Positions 1 to 9,273 of a stretch of 64,000 bases of DNA are shown piece by piece. Position numbers and translations under genes: made by a program. The DNA is from Xanthocytophaga agilis (lineage in GTDB: Bacteria > Bacteroidota > Bacteroidia > Cytophagales > 172606-1). The notes beneath the pieces were generated by a model. That model was not told the origin of the DNA. It searched no databases and was given only the letters and a program-made list of their open reading frames with translations. The stretch covers positions 124,001-188,000 of the forward strand of contig NZ_JASJOU010000011.1 of assembly GCF_030068605.1 (NCBI RefSeq). Direction: 5' to 3'. Numbering within the stretch: position 1 is the stretch's first letter; every line of letters begins with the position of its first letter.

Positions 1-92
1 TCCCATCGGGAACGGGGACCTTCCAGAAATATTTTTTCTTCTTTTACAGGAGTAGGATTACTAACAGGCGGCTTGCTTGTAGCTTCAGACAT
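1..92 (-). CDS. N-terminus of a probable LOG-family (TIGR00730) protein, cut by window edge
   Basis: An ATG on the minus strand at 92 opens a frame that runs off the left edge without a stop (about 30 residues visible). The start is polar and Pro/Ser/Lys-rich, followed by the motif IFLEGPRSRW. That motif resembles the conserved N-terminal segment of Bacteroidota TIGR00730/LOG Rossmann-fold proteins (cytokinin riboside monophosphate phosphoribohydrolase-like). The catalytic part lies outside the window, so the family name is a recollection-based inference. Confidence 0.4.
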   Translation of the reverse strand, partial: MSEATSKPPVSNPTPVKEEKIFLEGPRSRW

Positions 93-271
93 AATTCAGG
101 TTATATTTTTAAGACAGTAGTTGAGATTTTCCAGACAGGTATTATCGCCTTACAGATCCACTCACATACTTTCGGGATGCAAGCTTACAGATTCCTCTCT
201 TATAAGTAAAATAAAAGTATAGGCAGATATACTGATTTCTATCAGTGTTTTTTTCAACTTCAATAATACTG

Positions 272-279
272 TACCTTTG
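272..279 (+). promoter_or_regulatory. Bacteroidota-type -7 box TACCTTTG
   Basis: TACCTTTG matches the Bacteroidota sigma -7 consensus TAnnTTTG, with a T-rich stretch at about 246-253 in the place of the -33 element. It ends only 4 bases before the helicase ATG at 284, so transcription would begin at or very near the start codon. This argues against the in-frame GTG at 245 as the start. Confidence 0.6.
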
Positions 280-283
280 CAGT

Positions 284-2182
284 ATGGATTATTTCAAAAA
301 ACTACAGGAACTCCTTTCCATCGAACGCGAAGAAGATAAACTTCAATATCAAAGACTTACCGAACAGTCATCTGTCACCGAACGCAGAGCTAACGGACTC
401 ACATGGTATCCCATTGCCATTAAAGGAACTGAAATCAGCAGAGGTGACTATATAATGGTAGAAGTAGAACGCCCCACCAATCAGGATATCTCACATCAGT
501 TTCGGACAGGTATCCCAGCTGCCTTATTCAGTAATCATGATCAAAAAAATGACCGGGCAGAAGGGACCATTTCCTATGTAGGCAACAATCGTCTGAAAAT
601 TACTTTACGTACTGATGAACTACCTGAATGGTCAAAAGATGGTAAGTTGGGAGTAGATGTACTCTTTGATGATAACAGCTATGATGAAATGCAGGCAGCT
701 CTAAAACAAGCTACAACGCTAGCTGAAACAAAAGATGGTACTCTGGTTCAAATTCTGACAGGTAGTAAAAAACCTACCTTTAAAGCAGAGCCTATTCCTT
801 TCAATCATCCCCGTCTTAACGTATCCCAGAATACAGCTGTTGAGAAGATACTTACAGCAAACGATCTGGCCATTGTACATGGTCCTCCCGGAACTGGAAA
901 GACCACCACATTGGTACAGGCAATTAAAGCCCTGATCAAACAAGAAGGCAATAAAATACTGGTATGTGCACCCAGCAATGCAGCTGTAGATCTGCTAAGT
1001 GACAAGCTTTCACAGGAAGGTCTGAATGTAGTACGTATCGGTAATCCGGCACGGGTTAGTGAGAGACTTATGTCACTAACATTGGATCATAAAATGGCTG
1101 AACATGACCTGATGAAAGAAGCTAAAAAGCTCAAAAAACAGGCTCAGGAATATAAAAACATGGCTCATAAATACAAACGCAACTTTGGTCGTGAAGAGCG
1201 GGAGCAACGAAAGCTATTATTTGATGAAGCCCATAAGATCCTGAAAGAGATTGGCAAAACAGAACAATATATCATTGAAGATATCACTAATAAGGCTCAG
1301 GTTATCACAGCTACCCTGGTAGGAGCTAATCATTATACAATTGCTGATATGAAGTTTCATACAGCTATTATCGATGAAGCCGGACAAGCACTGGAACCTG
1401 CCTGCTGGATACCTATTCTGAAAGCCCAGAAGGTTATTCTGGCAGGAGATCATTGTCAGCTGCCTCCTACCATTAAATCAATTGAAGCAGCTCAACGTGG
1501 ATTCAATCATACTCTTCTCGAAAAATGTGTGGCCCTGCATCCGGAAGCTGTAAGTCTGCTTACAGAACAATACCGTATGCATGAACACATTATGGGATAT
1601 TCTTCCCGTGTGTTTTATCAGAACAGACTACAGGCTCATAGTTCAGTAGCCAATCATCTGTTGCATACCACAGACAAGCCAGTAGCTTTTATTGATACAG
1701 CAGGATGCGGATTTGATGAGAAACTTGATGGTACCAGCACAACCAACCCGGAAGAAGCCTCTCTGTTGATCAAACACCTGACCCAACTTGTTACGGAGCT
1801 CCAGAGTCATTATACACTCGATACATTTCCATCTATTGCCATTATTTCTCCCTATAAGCAGCAAGTCAATATCATTAAAGATTTACTGGATCATTCTCCT
1901 GACCTGGAACCCTATATGCCCCGTATTGCAGTCAATACAGTGGATAGTTTTCAGGGACAGGAACGAGACATTGTGTACATCAGTATGACTCGTAGTAATG
2001 AAAAGGGAGAAATCGGCTTCTTATCAGATATTCGCCGGATGAACGTAGCCATGACACGAGCACGTAAAAAACTGATTGTGATTGGCGATAGTGCTACACT
2101 GGCTCAGTTTCCGTTTTATGGTGACTTTATTTCCTATGCTGAAGGCATTGATGCCTATCAAAGTGCATGGGAATTTGTATAA
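284..2182 (+). CDS. IGHMBP2/Upf1-like SF1B DNA/RNA helicase
   Basis: Superfamily 1B helicase of 632 aa from ATG 284. An in-frame GTG at 245 lies upstream of the promoter box and is rejected. The N-terminal ~190 residues resemble the beta-barrel (1B-type) region of IGHMBP2/SMUBP2. Helicase motifs then follow in order: Walker A GPPGTGKT at ~200, Walker B DEAGQA at ~364 (the Upf1-type variant of DEAD), QYRMHE at ~429, SFQGQERD (motif V) at ~555 and MNVAMTRAR (motif VI) at ~586. A Lys-rich helical insertion sits at ~270-335. Known family members unwind nucleic acid 5'-3' using ATP; the bacterial role is not established. The gene is monocistronic, with its own promoter and a terminator at 2233. 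Confidence 0.9.
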   Translation: MDYFKKLQELLSIEREEDKLQYQRLTEQSSVTERRANGLTWYPIAIKGTEISRGDYIMVEVERPTNQDISHQFRTGIPAALFSNHDQKNDRAEGTISYVGNNRLKITLRTDELPEWSKDGKLGVDVLFDDNSYDEMQAALKQATTLAETKDGTLVQILTGSKKPTFKAEPIPFNHPRLNVSQNTAVEKILTANDLAIVHGPPGTGKTTTLVQAIKALIKQEGNKILVCAPSNAAVDLLSDKLSQEGLNVVRIGNPARVSERLMSLTLDHKMAEHDLMKEAKKLKKQAQEYKNMAHKYKRNFGREEREQRKLLFDEAHKILKEIGKTEQYIIEDITNKAQVITATLVGANHYTIADMKFHTAIIDEAGQALEPACWIPILKAQKVILAGDHCQLPPTIKSIEAAQRGFNHTLLEKCVALHPEAVSLLTEQYRMHEHIMGYSSRVFYQNRLQAHSSVANHLLHTTDKPVAFIDTAGCGFDEKLDGTSTTNPEEASLLIKHLTQLVTELQSHYTLDTFPSIAIISPYKQQVNIIKDLLDHSPDLEPYMPRIAVNTVDSFQGQERDIVYISMTRSNEKGEIGFLSDIRRMNVAMTRARKKLIVIGDSATLAQFPFYGDFISYAEGIDAYQSAWEFV

Positions 2183-2232
2183 ATCCACATAAATTCAGGA
2201 ATTCAAAAATCAGTCAATTCCTATCTATTTGG

Positions 2233-2268
2233 TAAAAGTGGGCAGTAACCTGTTCACTTTTATTTTTT
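2233..2268 (+). terminator. Intrinsic terminator of the helicase gene
   Basis: TAAAAGTG (2233-2240) pairs with CACTTTTA (2255-2262) around a 14-nt loop and is followed by a run of seven T. It lies 50 bases after the helicase stop and before the next start. Confidence 0.75.
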
Positions 2269-2325
2269 TCCAACACTAACAAAACAATATAAAACACTGT
2301 CATTCAAGACAAATACATTCATATC

Positions 2326-3417
2326 ATGTTCCGCACATTTTTCCGGGTACTAAAGTTTTTCCTGTTTCCCCTATCCCTATTATCACTATTCCGATGTGGG
2401 TCTGGCTACAAAGAGAAAGATGGAAAGGTGACATACAATGGCAAAGAGATTGATACTTCAACCATGCATGGCTTTGTGGTATTGAATGATGCATTTGCCA
2501 AAGACTCTGTTCAGGGATATTTCAGAGAAAGAGAAATCTCTGACAGTGACGGTCCTACATTTCAGGCATTAGATGAAAATTATGCCAAAGACAAGAAAAA
2601 TGTTTTTTATTGCACCAAAACACGTGATAGTCAAACATACTTCACAACCAGTTCTATTTATATTCAACGTCTCTCATCAGCAGACCCAGTCAGTTTTGCT
2701 GTTCTGGAATATGGGTATGCTAAAGACAAGAAACGAGCTTATTATGAAGGCAAACCCTTTGATATAACAGATCCAGATTCTTTCTCTGCACTAAACAGCA
2801 ATTTCTCCAAAGATCGCATACATGCCTATTATCGTTGTAATCCGGTTGCAAAAAGTAATGGAGAAAGCTTTGAAGTTCTTGATTATGATTTTGCCAAAGA
2901 CAAAAATCATATTTATTACTATGGTGTACATGATGAAGGAGAGTATGACATACACATACTGGATTGTGATATGGCATCTTTTACCCGAATTGAACAATGG
3001 TATTCCAAAGATAAAATCTCTGCTTTTTACAAAACAGAACGTATTATAGGTTCTGATCCCGGTAGCTTTCAGAAACTAAACAGTGAATTTTCCAAAGACA
3101 AGTCTACAGTTTATTACCAGACAAAACCCATCAAGGGAGCAGATGCTTCAACGTTTCATTTGCTGGATGATTATTATGCCAAAGATACTACAGCTATATT
3201 CTGGACAAATATACTACTTCAAGGAGCAGATCCCTCCCATTTTCAGATTTTAGAACTCGGATATGCAACAGATGGAAAGAAAGTATTTTATAATGGTAAG
3301 ATTATCAAAGGGGTGGATGCAGCCAGCTTTAAAGCCTATCCACACGGTGTAGGAGACGCAGATGCCGAAGACAAACACAATAAGTTCTATGAAGGTCAGA
3401 TTGTGAAACCTGAATAA
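2326..3417 (+). CDS. DKNYY-repeat lipoprotein
   Basis: A 363-aa exported protein. The N-terminus is basic and hydrophobic and ends in SLFRCGSG, a loose lipobox (Arg at -1 is atypical), so lipidation at Cys ~25 is probable rather than certain. The body consists of about nine units of ~35 residues, each carrying a [FY][AS]KDxxxx[YF][YFW] core (e.g. YAKDKKNVFY, FAKDKNHIYY, FSKDKSTVYY). This is the signature of the DKNYY family (PF13644), whose function is unknown. Each unit also carries a variant of ADPxSFxxL between cores. Only 6 bases separate its stop from that of the convergent LRR gene, and no terminator hairpin is visible between them. Confidence 0.8.
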   Translation: MFRTFFRVLKFFLFPLSLLSLFRCGSGYKEKDGKVTYNGKEIDTSTMHGFVVLNDAFAKDSVQGYFREREISDSDGPTFQALDENYAKDKKNVFYCTKTRDSQTYFTTSSIYIQRLSSADPVSFAVLEYGYAKDKKRAYYEGKPFDITDPDSFSALNSNFSKDRIHAYYRCNPVAKSNGESFEVLDYDFAKDKNHIYYYGVHDEGEYDIHILDCDMASFTRIEQWYSKDKISAFYKTERIIGSDPGSFQKLNSEFSKDKSTVYYQTKPIKGADASTFHLLDDYYAKDTTAIFWTNILLQGADPSHFQILELGYATDGKKVFYNGKIIKGVDAASFKAYPHGVGDADAEDKHNKFYEGQIVKPE

Positions 3418-3422
3418 ATTAT

Positions 3423-4460
3423 TTATTTAAAGCTCTCAATGCCATACTTCACTTCACAAAAAGGCAACCAACTTTGGATATTTATTTTTTCATCTTTTGA
3501 TAATGGATTATCCCACAAACCCAATACCTGTAACTTATCCAGCTGACCTATCTCAGAAGGTAGTCGAGCTAGTTGGTTCCCTGCCAGATAAAGTTTGTTT
3601 AATTGCATTAATGTCCCGATTTGTGATGGGATTGACTGTAATTGAGTATGACTCATATTGAGATAAGTGAGTTTCTTCAAAATACCAATCTTGTCTGGAA
3701 GCTTTTTCAGTGGATTGGTATCGAGAATCAGGACTATTAACTTCTGCAACCGTATAAGTGATTCGGGAAACTCCTGTAATAGGTTCTCTCCAACATCCAG
3801 TTGCGTAAGCTTCTTGAGATCTTTTATCTCTACTGGTAGCTGAGCCAACTGATTTGCACGGACAGATAAATGAGACAACGCCTCTAGTTTCCCGATCTCA
3901 ATAGGTAGTTCTGTCAGTTGGTTTACATCCAGAAGCAGTTGTTTAAGTTTGATCAGATTTCCTATTTGTGGTGGTACTAACTGGAGGTGATTCTCCCTTA
4001 CATCCAATAGGGTGAGCTGAGTAAGCAAGCCTATTTCGGCAGGCAATACAGTTAGATGATTGTTATCAACTTTTAACTCTGTCAACTTGGTCAGATTGCC
4101 AATCTCGTTGGGTATTTTATGAATAGAATTGTCTGACAACAGGAGCTTTTTCACATTAGTCAGATATTTAATCTGACTGGGTATAACTTTCAGATTTTTA
4201 CCAGACAAATCTATAACTTCAACAGAATGTATTTTCAGCAGCTTGTGTTTAAATGTCAGGCGTGTATGTTTGGATAACCAGTTAAAAAGAATATCCATAT
4301 CCTCTGCCACATCCTTCAGATCAACATGCAGCGATTCTGCGATCTGAATTCCTAACTCAATACTGTCCAAATGTCCGGACAGCAAAAATTCCATTATTTT
4401 TTCTTTATCACTTTTTAGATGTTTCATAACAAGCAATATACTTTGCCCAAAATTAGACAT
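3423..4460 (-). CDS. Leucine-rich repeat protein
   Basis: 345 aa with an N-terminal non-repeat region (~1-100), then about ten leucine-rich repeats with a strict 23-residue period and consensus LxxLxxLxLxxNxLxxLPxEIGx. This is the bacterial/plant-type LRR seen in Bacteroidota Roco-like and internalin-like proteins. There is no signal peptide or membrane segment and no GTPase domain, so it is probably a cytoplasmic protein-protein interaction scaffold. Met12 is an alternative start. It is convergent with the DKNYY gene. A specific partner cannot be deduced. Confidence 0.85.
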   Translation of the reverse strand: MSNFGQSILLVMKHLKSDKEKIMEFLLSGHLDSIELGIQIAESLHVDLKDVAEDMDILFNWLSKHTRLTFKHKLLKIHSVEVIDLSGKNLKVIPSQIKYLTNVKKLLLSDNSIHKIPNEIGNLTKLTELKVDNNHLTVLPAEIGLLTQLTLLDVRENHLQLVPPQIGNLIKLKQLLLDVNQLTELPIEIGKLEALSHLSVRANQLAQLPVEIKDLKKLTQLDVGENLLQEFPESLIRLQKLIVLILDTNPLKKLPDKIGILKKLTYLNMSHTQLQSIPSQIGTLMQLNKLYLAGNQLARLPSEIGQLDKLQVLGLWDNPLSKDEKINIQSWLPFCEVKYGIESFK

Positions 4461-4835
4461 TATTATTTACGGATATTGGTCGGATAACAATCTCCATTTT
4501 CTTGTTCCGGTTTGCATTACCAGAACAACTGGTATGTCTGGAAGAACCAACAAGTTGTCCAACAGATTCCACAAAATAAAATAACCAAGCTACTGCTAAA
4601 TCCTTCTATCACTAATCTCTGACAGCTGTACTATTCTAATAAAAGCATCAATAGTCTGTCTTATTTCTTTCACTCTTTAGATGAAAAACACAATTAATTC
4701 ACTGAATAGCAAAAAGTTACAAATACACAGGCATATTAGTTTCTTTATGTTGATATAGCTATATAAGTGATTATCTGTTTAGATAGAGATTTTAGATGGC
4801 TAGTATAACTATGTTACAATTAAATAAATACCATT
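4461..4835. other. 375-bp intergenic region, nothing recognised
   Basis: AT-rich spacer between divergently oriented genes (LRR protein on minus, GlsB-like on plus). No ORF with coding character, no long hairpin and no clear TAnnTTTG box were seen. Both promoters must lie here. Confidence 0.4.
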
Positions 4836-5126
4836 ATGAGCATATTTGCATGGATTATTCTGGGGCTCATAGCTGGCGCGTTAGCAAAGCTTATTATGCC
4901 CGGAAACCAATCAAATAATTGGTTGTTGACGATTGTATTAGGTGTCGCGGGTGCTATACTTGGCGGATTTGTAAGTACACTACTGGGATGGGGCGGTATT
5001 AATGGATTTACATTACAAAGCATATTCCTTTCTATCTGTGGTTCATTGCTACTTCTTTGGATAGCTTCTTCAGGCTCCACGCATAGAAGGTATCATCACC
5101 GAAGGTATCGTCGTTATAGATACTAA
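4836..5126 (+). CDS. GlsB/YeaQ/YmgE-family stress-response membrane protein
   Basis: A 96-aa protein with three hydrophobic segments (about 4-20, 28-50 and 60-76), Gly-rich with the pattern GLIAGALAKLIMPG near the N-terminus. It belongs to the transglycosylase-associated family (PF04226), small inner-membrane proteins often induced by stress; the name 'transglycosylase' is historical. The C-terminus is unusual: it ends in a His/Arg/Tyr-rich tail (RRYHHRRYRRYRY), which would be a positively charged cytoplasmic extension. Followed directly by a strong terminator. Confidence 0.85.
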   Translation: MSIFAWIILGLIAGALAKLIMPGNQSNNWLLTIVLGVAGAILGGFVSTLLGWGGINGFTLQSIFLSICGSLLLLWIASSGSTHRRYHHRRYRRYRY

Positions 5127-5142
5127 TAGGATTCAATTACAC

Positions 5143-5171
5143 AAAAGCAGACTCATGGGTCTGCTTTTTTT
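5143..5171 (+). terminator. Intrinsic terminator after GlsB-like gene
   Basis: Perfect 10-bp stem AAAAGCAGAC (5143-5152) / GTCTGCTTTT (5159-5168) with a 6-nt loop, running into T7. The possible upstream ATG of the next gene (5155) lies inside the loop of this hairpin, which argues for that gene's downstream ATG at 5209. Confidence 0.85.
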
Positions 5172-5208
5172 ATTACTTTACCATCATTTTTACGAAATAC
5201 ATAACTGT

Positions 5209-6033
5209 ATGATACTTCGAAACATCCCTTCTACAGGTGAAACATTGCCTATAATTGGATTAGGCACCTGGTCTACTTTTGATGTGACACGTCCTGCAGA
5301 GCATACACCATTAGAACAAGTCTTACAAGCAGTGGTTCAAACAACAAAAGGGGCTCTTATTGATAGCTCACCTATGTATGGACGAGCAGAAGAGGTAGTA
5401 GGCAATCTGACTCAGTCTTCAAAATTGAATGAAGACTTCTTTTATGCAACCAAGGTATGGACTACAGGCAAGGAGGAAGGTATACAACAAATGGAGAGTT
5501 CATTAAAAAAGATGCAGCGTAAGCAAATGGATCTGATGCAAATTCACAATCTGACTGATTGGAAAACTCACCTGACCACTTTGAGAGATTGGAAAGAACA
5601 GGGAAAAATCCGCTATCTGGGCATTACACATTATACCGATTCCATGCATTCAGAACTGGAGAAAGTTATAATGACTGAAAAAATAGATTTTGTTCAGTTC
5701 AATTATTCCATTACTTCGCGAAATGCAGAGAAAAGATTGTTAGCTGCAGCAGCCGATAAAGGAGTGGCCACATTAATAAATCGCCCACTCGGGGAAGGTG
5801 CTTTGTTTACAATGGTACGAGGTAAAGCGCTTCCAGAATGGGCTAAAGACTATGATATTCATTCCTGGACACAATTTTTCTTAAAATTTATAGCTTCTCA
5901 TCCTGCTGTAACCTGTATCATTCCTGCTACACGAAAACCTGCCCATGCAGCAGATAATATGCAGGCAGGTCAGGGAAAGTTACCAGATCAAACTATACGT
6001 GAAAAGATGGTAACATTTATTGAATCACTTTAA
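5209..6033 (+). CDS. Aldo/keto reductase
   Basis: NAD(P)H-dependent oxidoreductase of the AKR superfamily, 274 aa from ATG 5209. The upstream in-frame ATG at 5155 is in a terminator loop and would add a spurious hydrophobic leader. The catalytic tetrad is visible: Asp52 and Tyr57 in LIDSSPMYGRAEE, Lys82 in FYATKVW, His113 in LMQIHNLTDW. The N-terminus starts with a conserved strand (LPIIGLGTW). Substrate is unknown; the sequence is closest in feel to the YeaE/2,5-diketogluconate-reductase-like bacterial AKRs. The next gene begins 13 bases downstream, so the pair is probably cotranscribed. Confidence 0.87.
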   Translation: MILRNIPSTGETLPIIGLGTWSTFDVTRPAEHTPLEQVLQAVVQTTKGALIDSSPMYGRAEEVVGNLTQSSKLNEDFFYATKVWTTGKEEGIQQMESSLKKMQRKQMDLMQIHNLTDWKTHLTTLRDWKEQGKIRYLGITHYTDSMHSELEKVIMTEKIDFVQFNYSITSRNAEKRLLAAAADKGVATLINRPLGEGALFTMVRGKALPEWAKDYDIHSWTQFFLKFIASHPAVTCIIPATRKPAHAADNMQAGQGKLPDQTIREKMVTFIESL

Positions 6034-6046
6034 CCACTTTTACTTC

Positions 6047-7387
6047 ATGAAATTATTCTGTAAACCTATTTGGCTCTCTTTTCTGATAAGTGGTATTCTG
6101 TCACTTACAGCCTTAGGACAAACAACCGTTTTAAAGAATGTGACTGTTATAGATGGTACAGGTAATAAACCACATACCAATCAAAATGTGGAAATAAAAG
6201 CAGATAAAATTGTATCCATTACAAATGCCAGAGGTGCAACCCCCAAAGGTGCAACAATTATTGATATGACAGGCAAGAGTATTATGCCTATGATTATCAA
6301 CTCTCATGGGCACCTTGGAAATCTGAAGGGAACCACAACCAAGCGCGAGAACTTTACCCATGAAAATATAGAGCGACAACTGGTTCAGTATGAAAAGTAT
6401 GGTGTTAGTGCCATCTTATCACTGGGATCAGATCATGCAGCGATCTGGAGTTTACGAGATTCTTCACGCAATGGATTGTTGAAAGGTGCCACTATTTATA
6501 CAGCAGGGTATGGGTTTGGTGTAGCCAATGGTGCACCTCCTGTAGATTATGGTATGGATGACGTACTCCGTCCCCAATCAGCAGATGAAGTTCCTGCCAT
6601 AATGCAAAAGCTGGCATCCTTAAAACCAGATATAATAAAAATATGGGTAGATGATCTGGGTGGACGTTCTACCAAAATGGAACCTGCTATCTATGAAGCC
6701 ATTATTCGGGAAGCACATAAACACAACATCCGGGTGGCAGCTCACCTCTACTATCTCGAAGATGCAAAGAAACTCGTAGCAGCCGGACTTGATGTTATAG
6801 CACATAGTATTCGGGATAAAGAAGTAGATGATGCACTATTGACAGAGATGAAAAAGAAAGGCATAATCTACATCCCCACCCTTTCACTAGATGAGTTTGC
6901 ATTTAGCTATGGAGGCCAACCAGAATGGATAAATGATCCATTCTTTAAAAATGCACTTGAGCCTGGTGTCTATGAAATGATTACCAGCAAAGAATATCAG
7001 GATAAAACCGCAAATGCTCCTAACTACCAGAAAAATATTGCCGCATTCAAAACAGCTCTTATCAATGTCAAAAAAATATATAATGCAGGAATTATGATTG
7101 CATTAGGTACAGATTCCGGAGCCAACCCTATCCGACCGCAGGGATTTTCCGAACATTTTGAAATGGGTTTGCTGGTTCAGGCAGGTTTAACTCCTCTACA
7201 AGCTATTACCATAGCGACTCAGAATTCAGCTACTTTTCTAAAAGTAAATACACAAATGGGTACGTTAGCTCAAGGAAAAAAAGCGAATTTCATCGTACTG
7301 GATAAAGATCCTTCCGGAAATATCAAAAATACTCAATCTATTCAAAGTGTCTGGCGGAATGGCAAGAAGGTACAGGACTTTCAATAA
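6047..7387 (+). CDS. Secreted imidazolonepropionase-like amidohydrolase
   Basis: A 446-aa metal-dependent hydrolase of the amidohydrolase superfamily. ATG 6047 begins a clear signal peptide (MKLFCKPIW then a hydrophobic core ending at SLTALGQ), so the enzyme is periplasmic; the upstream ATG-equivalent frame from 6020 overlaps the previous gene and is rejected. Metal ligands fit the family: HxH at His87/His89, Lys198 (the potentially carboxylated lysine) in IIKIW, His233, His253 and Asp356 in LGTDSG. Exported relatives are prolidase-like or dipeptide/isoaspartyl-like hydrolases, but the substrate here cannot be assigned. It follows the aldo/keto reductase by 13 bases. Confidence 0.88.
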   Translation: MKLFCKPIWLSFLISGILSLTALGQTTVLKNVTVIDGTGNKPHTNQNVEIKADKIVSITNARGATPKGATIIDMTGKSIMPMIINSHGHLGNLKGTTTKRENFTHENIERQLVQYEKYGVSAILSLGSDHAAIWSLRDSSRNGLLKGATIYTAGYGFGVANGAPPVDYGMDDVLRPQSADEVPAIMQKLASLKPDIIKIWVDDLGGRSTKMEPAIYEAIIREAHKHNIRVAAHLYYLEDAKKLVAAGLDVIAHSIRDKEVDDALLTEMKKKGIIYIPTLSLDEFAFSYGGQPEWINDPFFKNALEPGVYEMITSKEYQDKTANAPNYQKNIAAFKTALINVKKIYNAGIMIALGTDSGANPIRPQGFSEHFEMGLLVQAGLTPLQAITIATQNSATFLKVNTQMGTLAQGKKANFIVLDKDPSGNIKNTQSIQSVWRNGKKVQDFQ

Positions 7388-7453
7388 GCACTCTTACCAA
7401 TTGCTCTGTTTACTTAGGATCAAGAAAGGATATTGAGTCCTTATGTCTTACTT

Positions 7454-7520
7454 ATAAATAACTACTGCTGGTTAAAATGCGTAAATTTAAAACACATTTT
7501 AACCAGCAGTAGTTATTTAT
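7454..7520. terminator. Very long perfect hairpin (26-bp stem), probable terminator
   Basis: Bases 7454-7479 and 7495-7520 are exact reverse complements over 26 bp, separated by a 15-nt AT-rich loop. It lies 66 bases after the amidohydrolase stop. It is longer than usual intrinsic terminators and has only a short T-rich 3' flank (TTATTTATT within the stem end). A 98-codon TTG-initiated frame crossing it is not considered coding. Confidence 0.7.
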
Positions 7521-7713
7521 TCCGACTCAGCAGCCCAAATCAGTCATTCGCACATTATTTTTTCAGAAGTACACCAAAAAATCGGAGATTTGAGAATCAG
7601 AACATACACATCCTATGCAAGGTATTCAGAGAGAGAGGACAGTGGTATGTTAACATTGCTCATATATTGAAAACCAGAGATACCGTGGTTTCAGTCAAAT
7701 TTCTGGCCAACTT

Positions 7714-8829
7714 ATGCTTCATCGTCTAACTATACAGCAAAAAGGGCAACTGGCACTGACAGTTCTGTTGCTGTATTATCCTATATTTCTCTATTTACTA
7801 GTACCATTGCTTGGTCAAACCTGGCAATCAATCCGTCCGCTATTGCCATTTCTTATTACAGAAGGAATAGCCATATTTCTGGTTTATTTTTTCTGGATCA
7901 GCGTTTCCGAATGGATTCTCGAACACCTGTTTAAAACCTTTGGACAAGATTTTTTGTCGGGATTTAACATACCCGCACTGGTGATTACTGTATTCATCTG
8001 CCTTTTGCAATCCATTGCATTTATAGCTGTATACCGCAGTTGTGTAGGGGGAATTGACAAACTATTACGCTGGTGGTTTACATATAATTCGTTTATTCCT
8101 TTCCCTCTTCAGGGTTCAGAAGAAACCTCTCTGTTTTTTAAGCGATCCAGCAATGGATTTTTCCTGATGCTGATGCTGGCGGGTTTTTATCTGATTGCCA
8201 ACCGAAAAACTACCCTTCAGATGGAAGAGATCTCGCTTAAAGCAGAGCGACTGGAAAAAGAAAACGTTCAGTCCCAGTTTGAAGCACTTAAAAATCAGGT
8301 CAATCCACATTTCTTATTCAATAGCTTGAGTATTCTCTCCTCACTGGTATATGTCAGTGCCGATCTTTCCGAAAAGTTTATTGATCAGCTTTCTAAAGCC
8401 TATCGCTATATCCTGGAACAAAAAGACAAAGAACAGGTCCTGCTAAAAACAGAAATCGACTTCATCGAATCTTATGTCTTTCTGTTAAAAATCCGCTTTG
8501 AAGAAAAATTCAAAGTCACTTTTGCTGTTCCACCTGCTTACCTGACACATTATGCCATTGCTCCACTAACGCTGCAGTTATTGGTAGAAAATGCAGTCAA
8601 GCACAATCAGATGTCAGAGGAGACTCCACTTCAGGTCTATATAGAGGTTGATCAGAATGATTTGGTAGTAAGAAACAATCTCCGTCCCCGTCCCCTTACA
8701 GAAACTTCCACTGGAGTAGGCCTGCAAAACATCATCAACCGTTACGAATTGCTAAGTGAACGCAAAGTATGGGTAGGTGAATCAGAGAGCAATTTCATTG
8801 TCCGAATTCCACTTTTAATTCCTGAATAA
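7714..8829 (+). CDS. LytS-type sensor histidine kinase (His_kinase PF06580)
   Basis: A 371-aa membrane kinase. Four hydrophobic segments occupy the N-terminal ~150 residues, followed by a short coiled coil and the phosphoacceptor motif QVNPHFLFN with His199. The HATPase core follows, with LLVENAVKHN (N box) and GVGLQNI (G box). Family members phosphorylate LytTR-type response regulators. No LytTR regulator sits beside this gene, which is unusual; the downstream genes form an RND pump operon. The nearest regulators are at 33777 and 49354, each with its own partner. The partner of this kinase is therefore unknown. Confidence 0.88.
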   Translation: MLHRLTIQQKGQLALTVLLLYYPIFLYLLVPLLGQTWQSIRPLLPFLITEGIAIFLVYFFWISVSEWILEHLFKTFGQDFLSGFNIPALVITVFICLLQSIAFIAVYRSCVGGIDKLLRWWFTYNSFIPFPLQGSEETSLFFKRSSNGFFLMLMLAGFYLIANRKTTLQMEEISLKAERLEKENVQSQFEALKNQVNPHFLFNSLSILSSLVYVSADLSEKFIDQLSKAYRYILEQKDKEQVLLKTEIDFIESYVFLLKIRFEEKFKVTFAVPPAYLTHYAIAPLTLQLLVENAVKHNQMSEETPLQVYIEVDQNDLVVRNNLRPRPLTETSTGVGLQNIINRYELLSERKVWVGESESNFIVRIPLLIPE

Positions 8830-9132
8830 TATGTCGTTTCTGTAAGGTATCCATTTTACACACCTTATAATTTATGTAGTATATCAGCTAATAAAATTGC
8901 TTTCTGGCAATCAATACCCTCTCATTATCTGTACATTTCCAGAAGATATATACCTATAGTTACAATCCAATTTTAGAAGGCAGGTTGCCTGGTGGATCTA
9001 ATTAGTATAAAACCTATCTACAGAAATTACTACTCTCATTGTTGTATAAGTATTCGGTCTGCAAAAAAAGGCATTTAGCTAGCCTAAATCGGGACTCAGC
9101 AAGATTCATTTAATCCTCCCCTCCCTCATCAG

Positions 9133-9140
9133 TACCTTTG
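9133..9140 (+). promoter_or_regulatory. -7 box TACCTTTG upstream of RND efflux operon
   Basis: TACCTTTG fits TAnnTTTG and lies in the otherwise empty 444-bp spacer 8830-9273. It would give a leader of roughly 70-135 nt before the adaptor gene. The -33 region is AT-rich without a clear TTG. No other element was recognised in the spacer. Confidence 0.5.
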
Positions 9141-9273
9141 TTCTGTCAGAAATAAAGATTTTATACCATCAGAAAACACACTCTTTTCCTGATAAAATCT
9201 GGCAATAGTACAGTTTTCTATGCCAATCAAACTGACACAAACAGTTCCTTCTATCAATCCATTACAAAACAAT

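Noticed and set aside
2720-2997. Antisense ORFs within the DKNYY gene
   Set aside because: Shadow frames of a repetitive gene with biased codon use.
7433-7729. 98-codon TTG-initiated ORF
   Set aside because: It crosses the 26-bp perfect hairpin, has no motif and overlaps the next gene's start.
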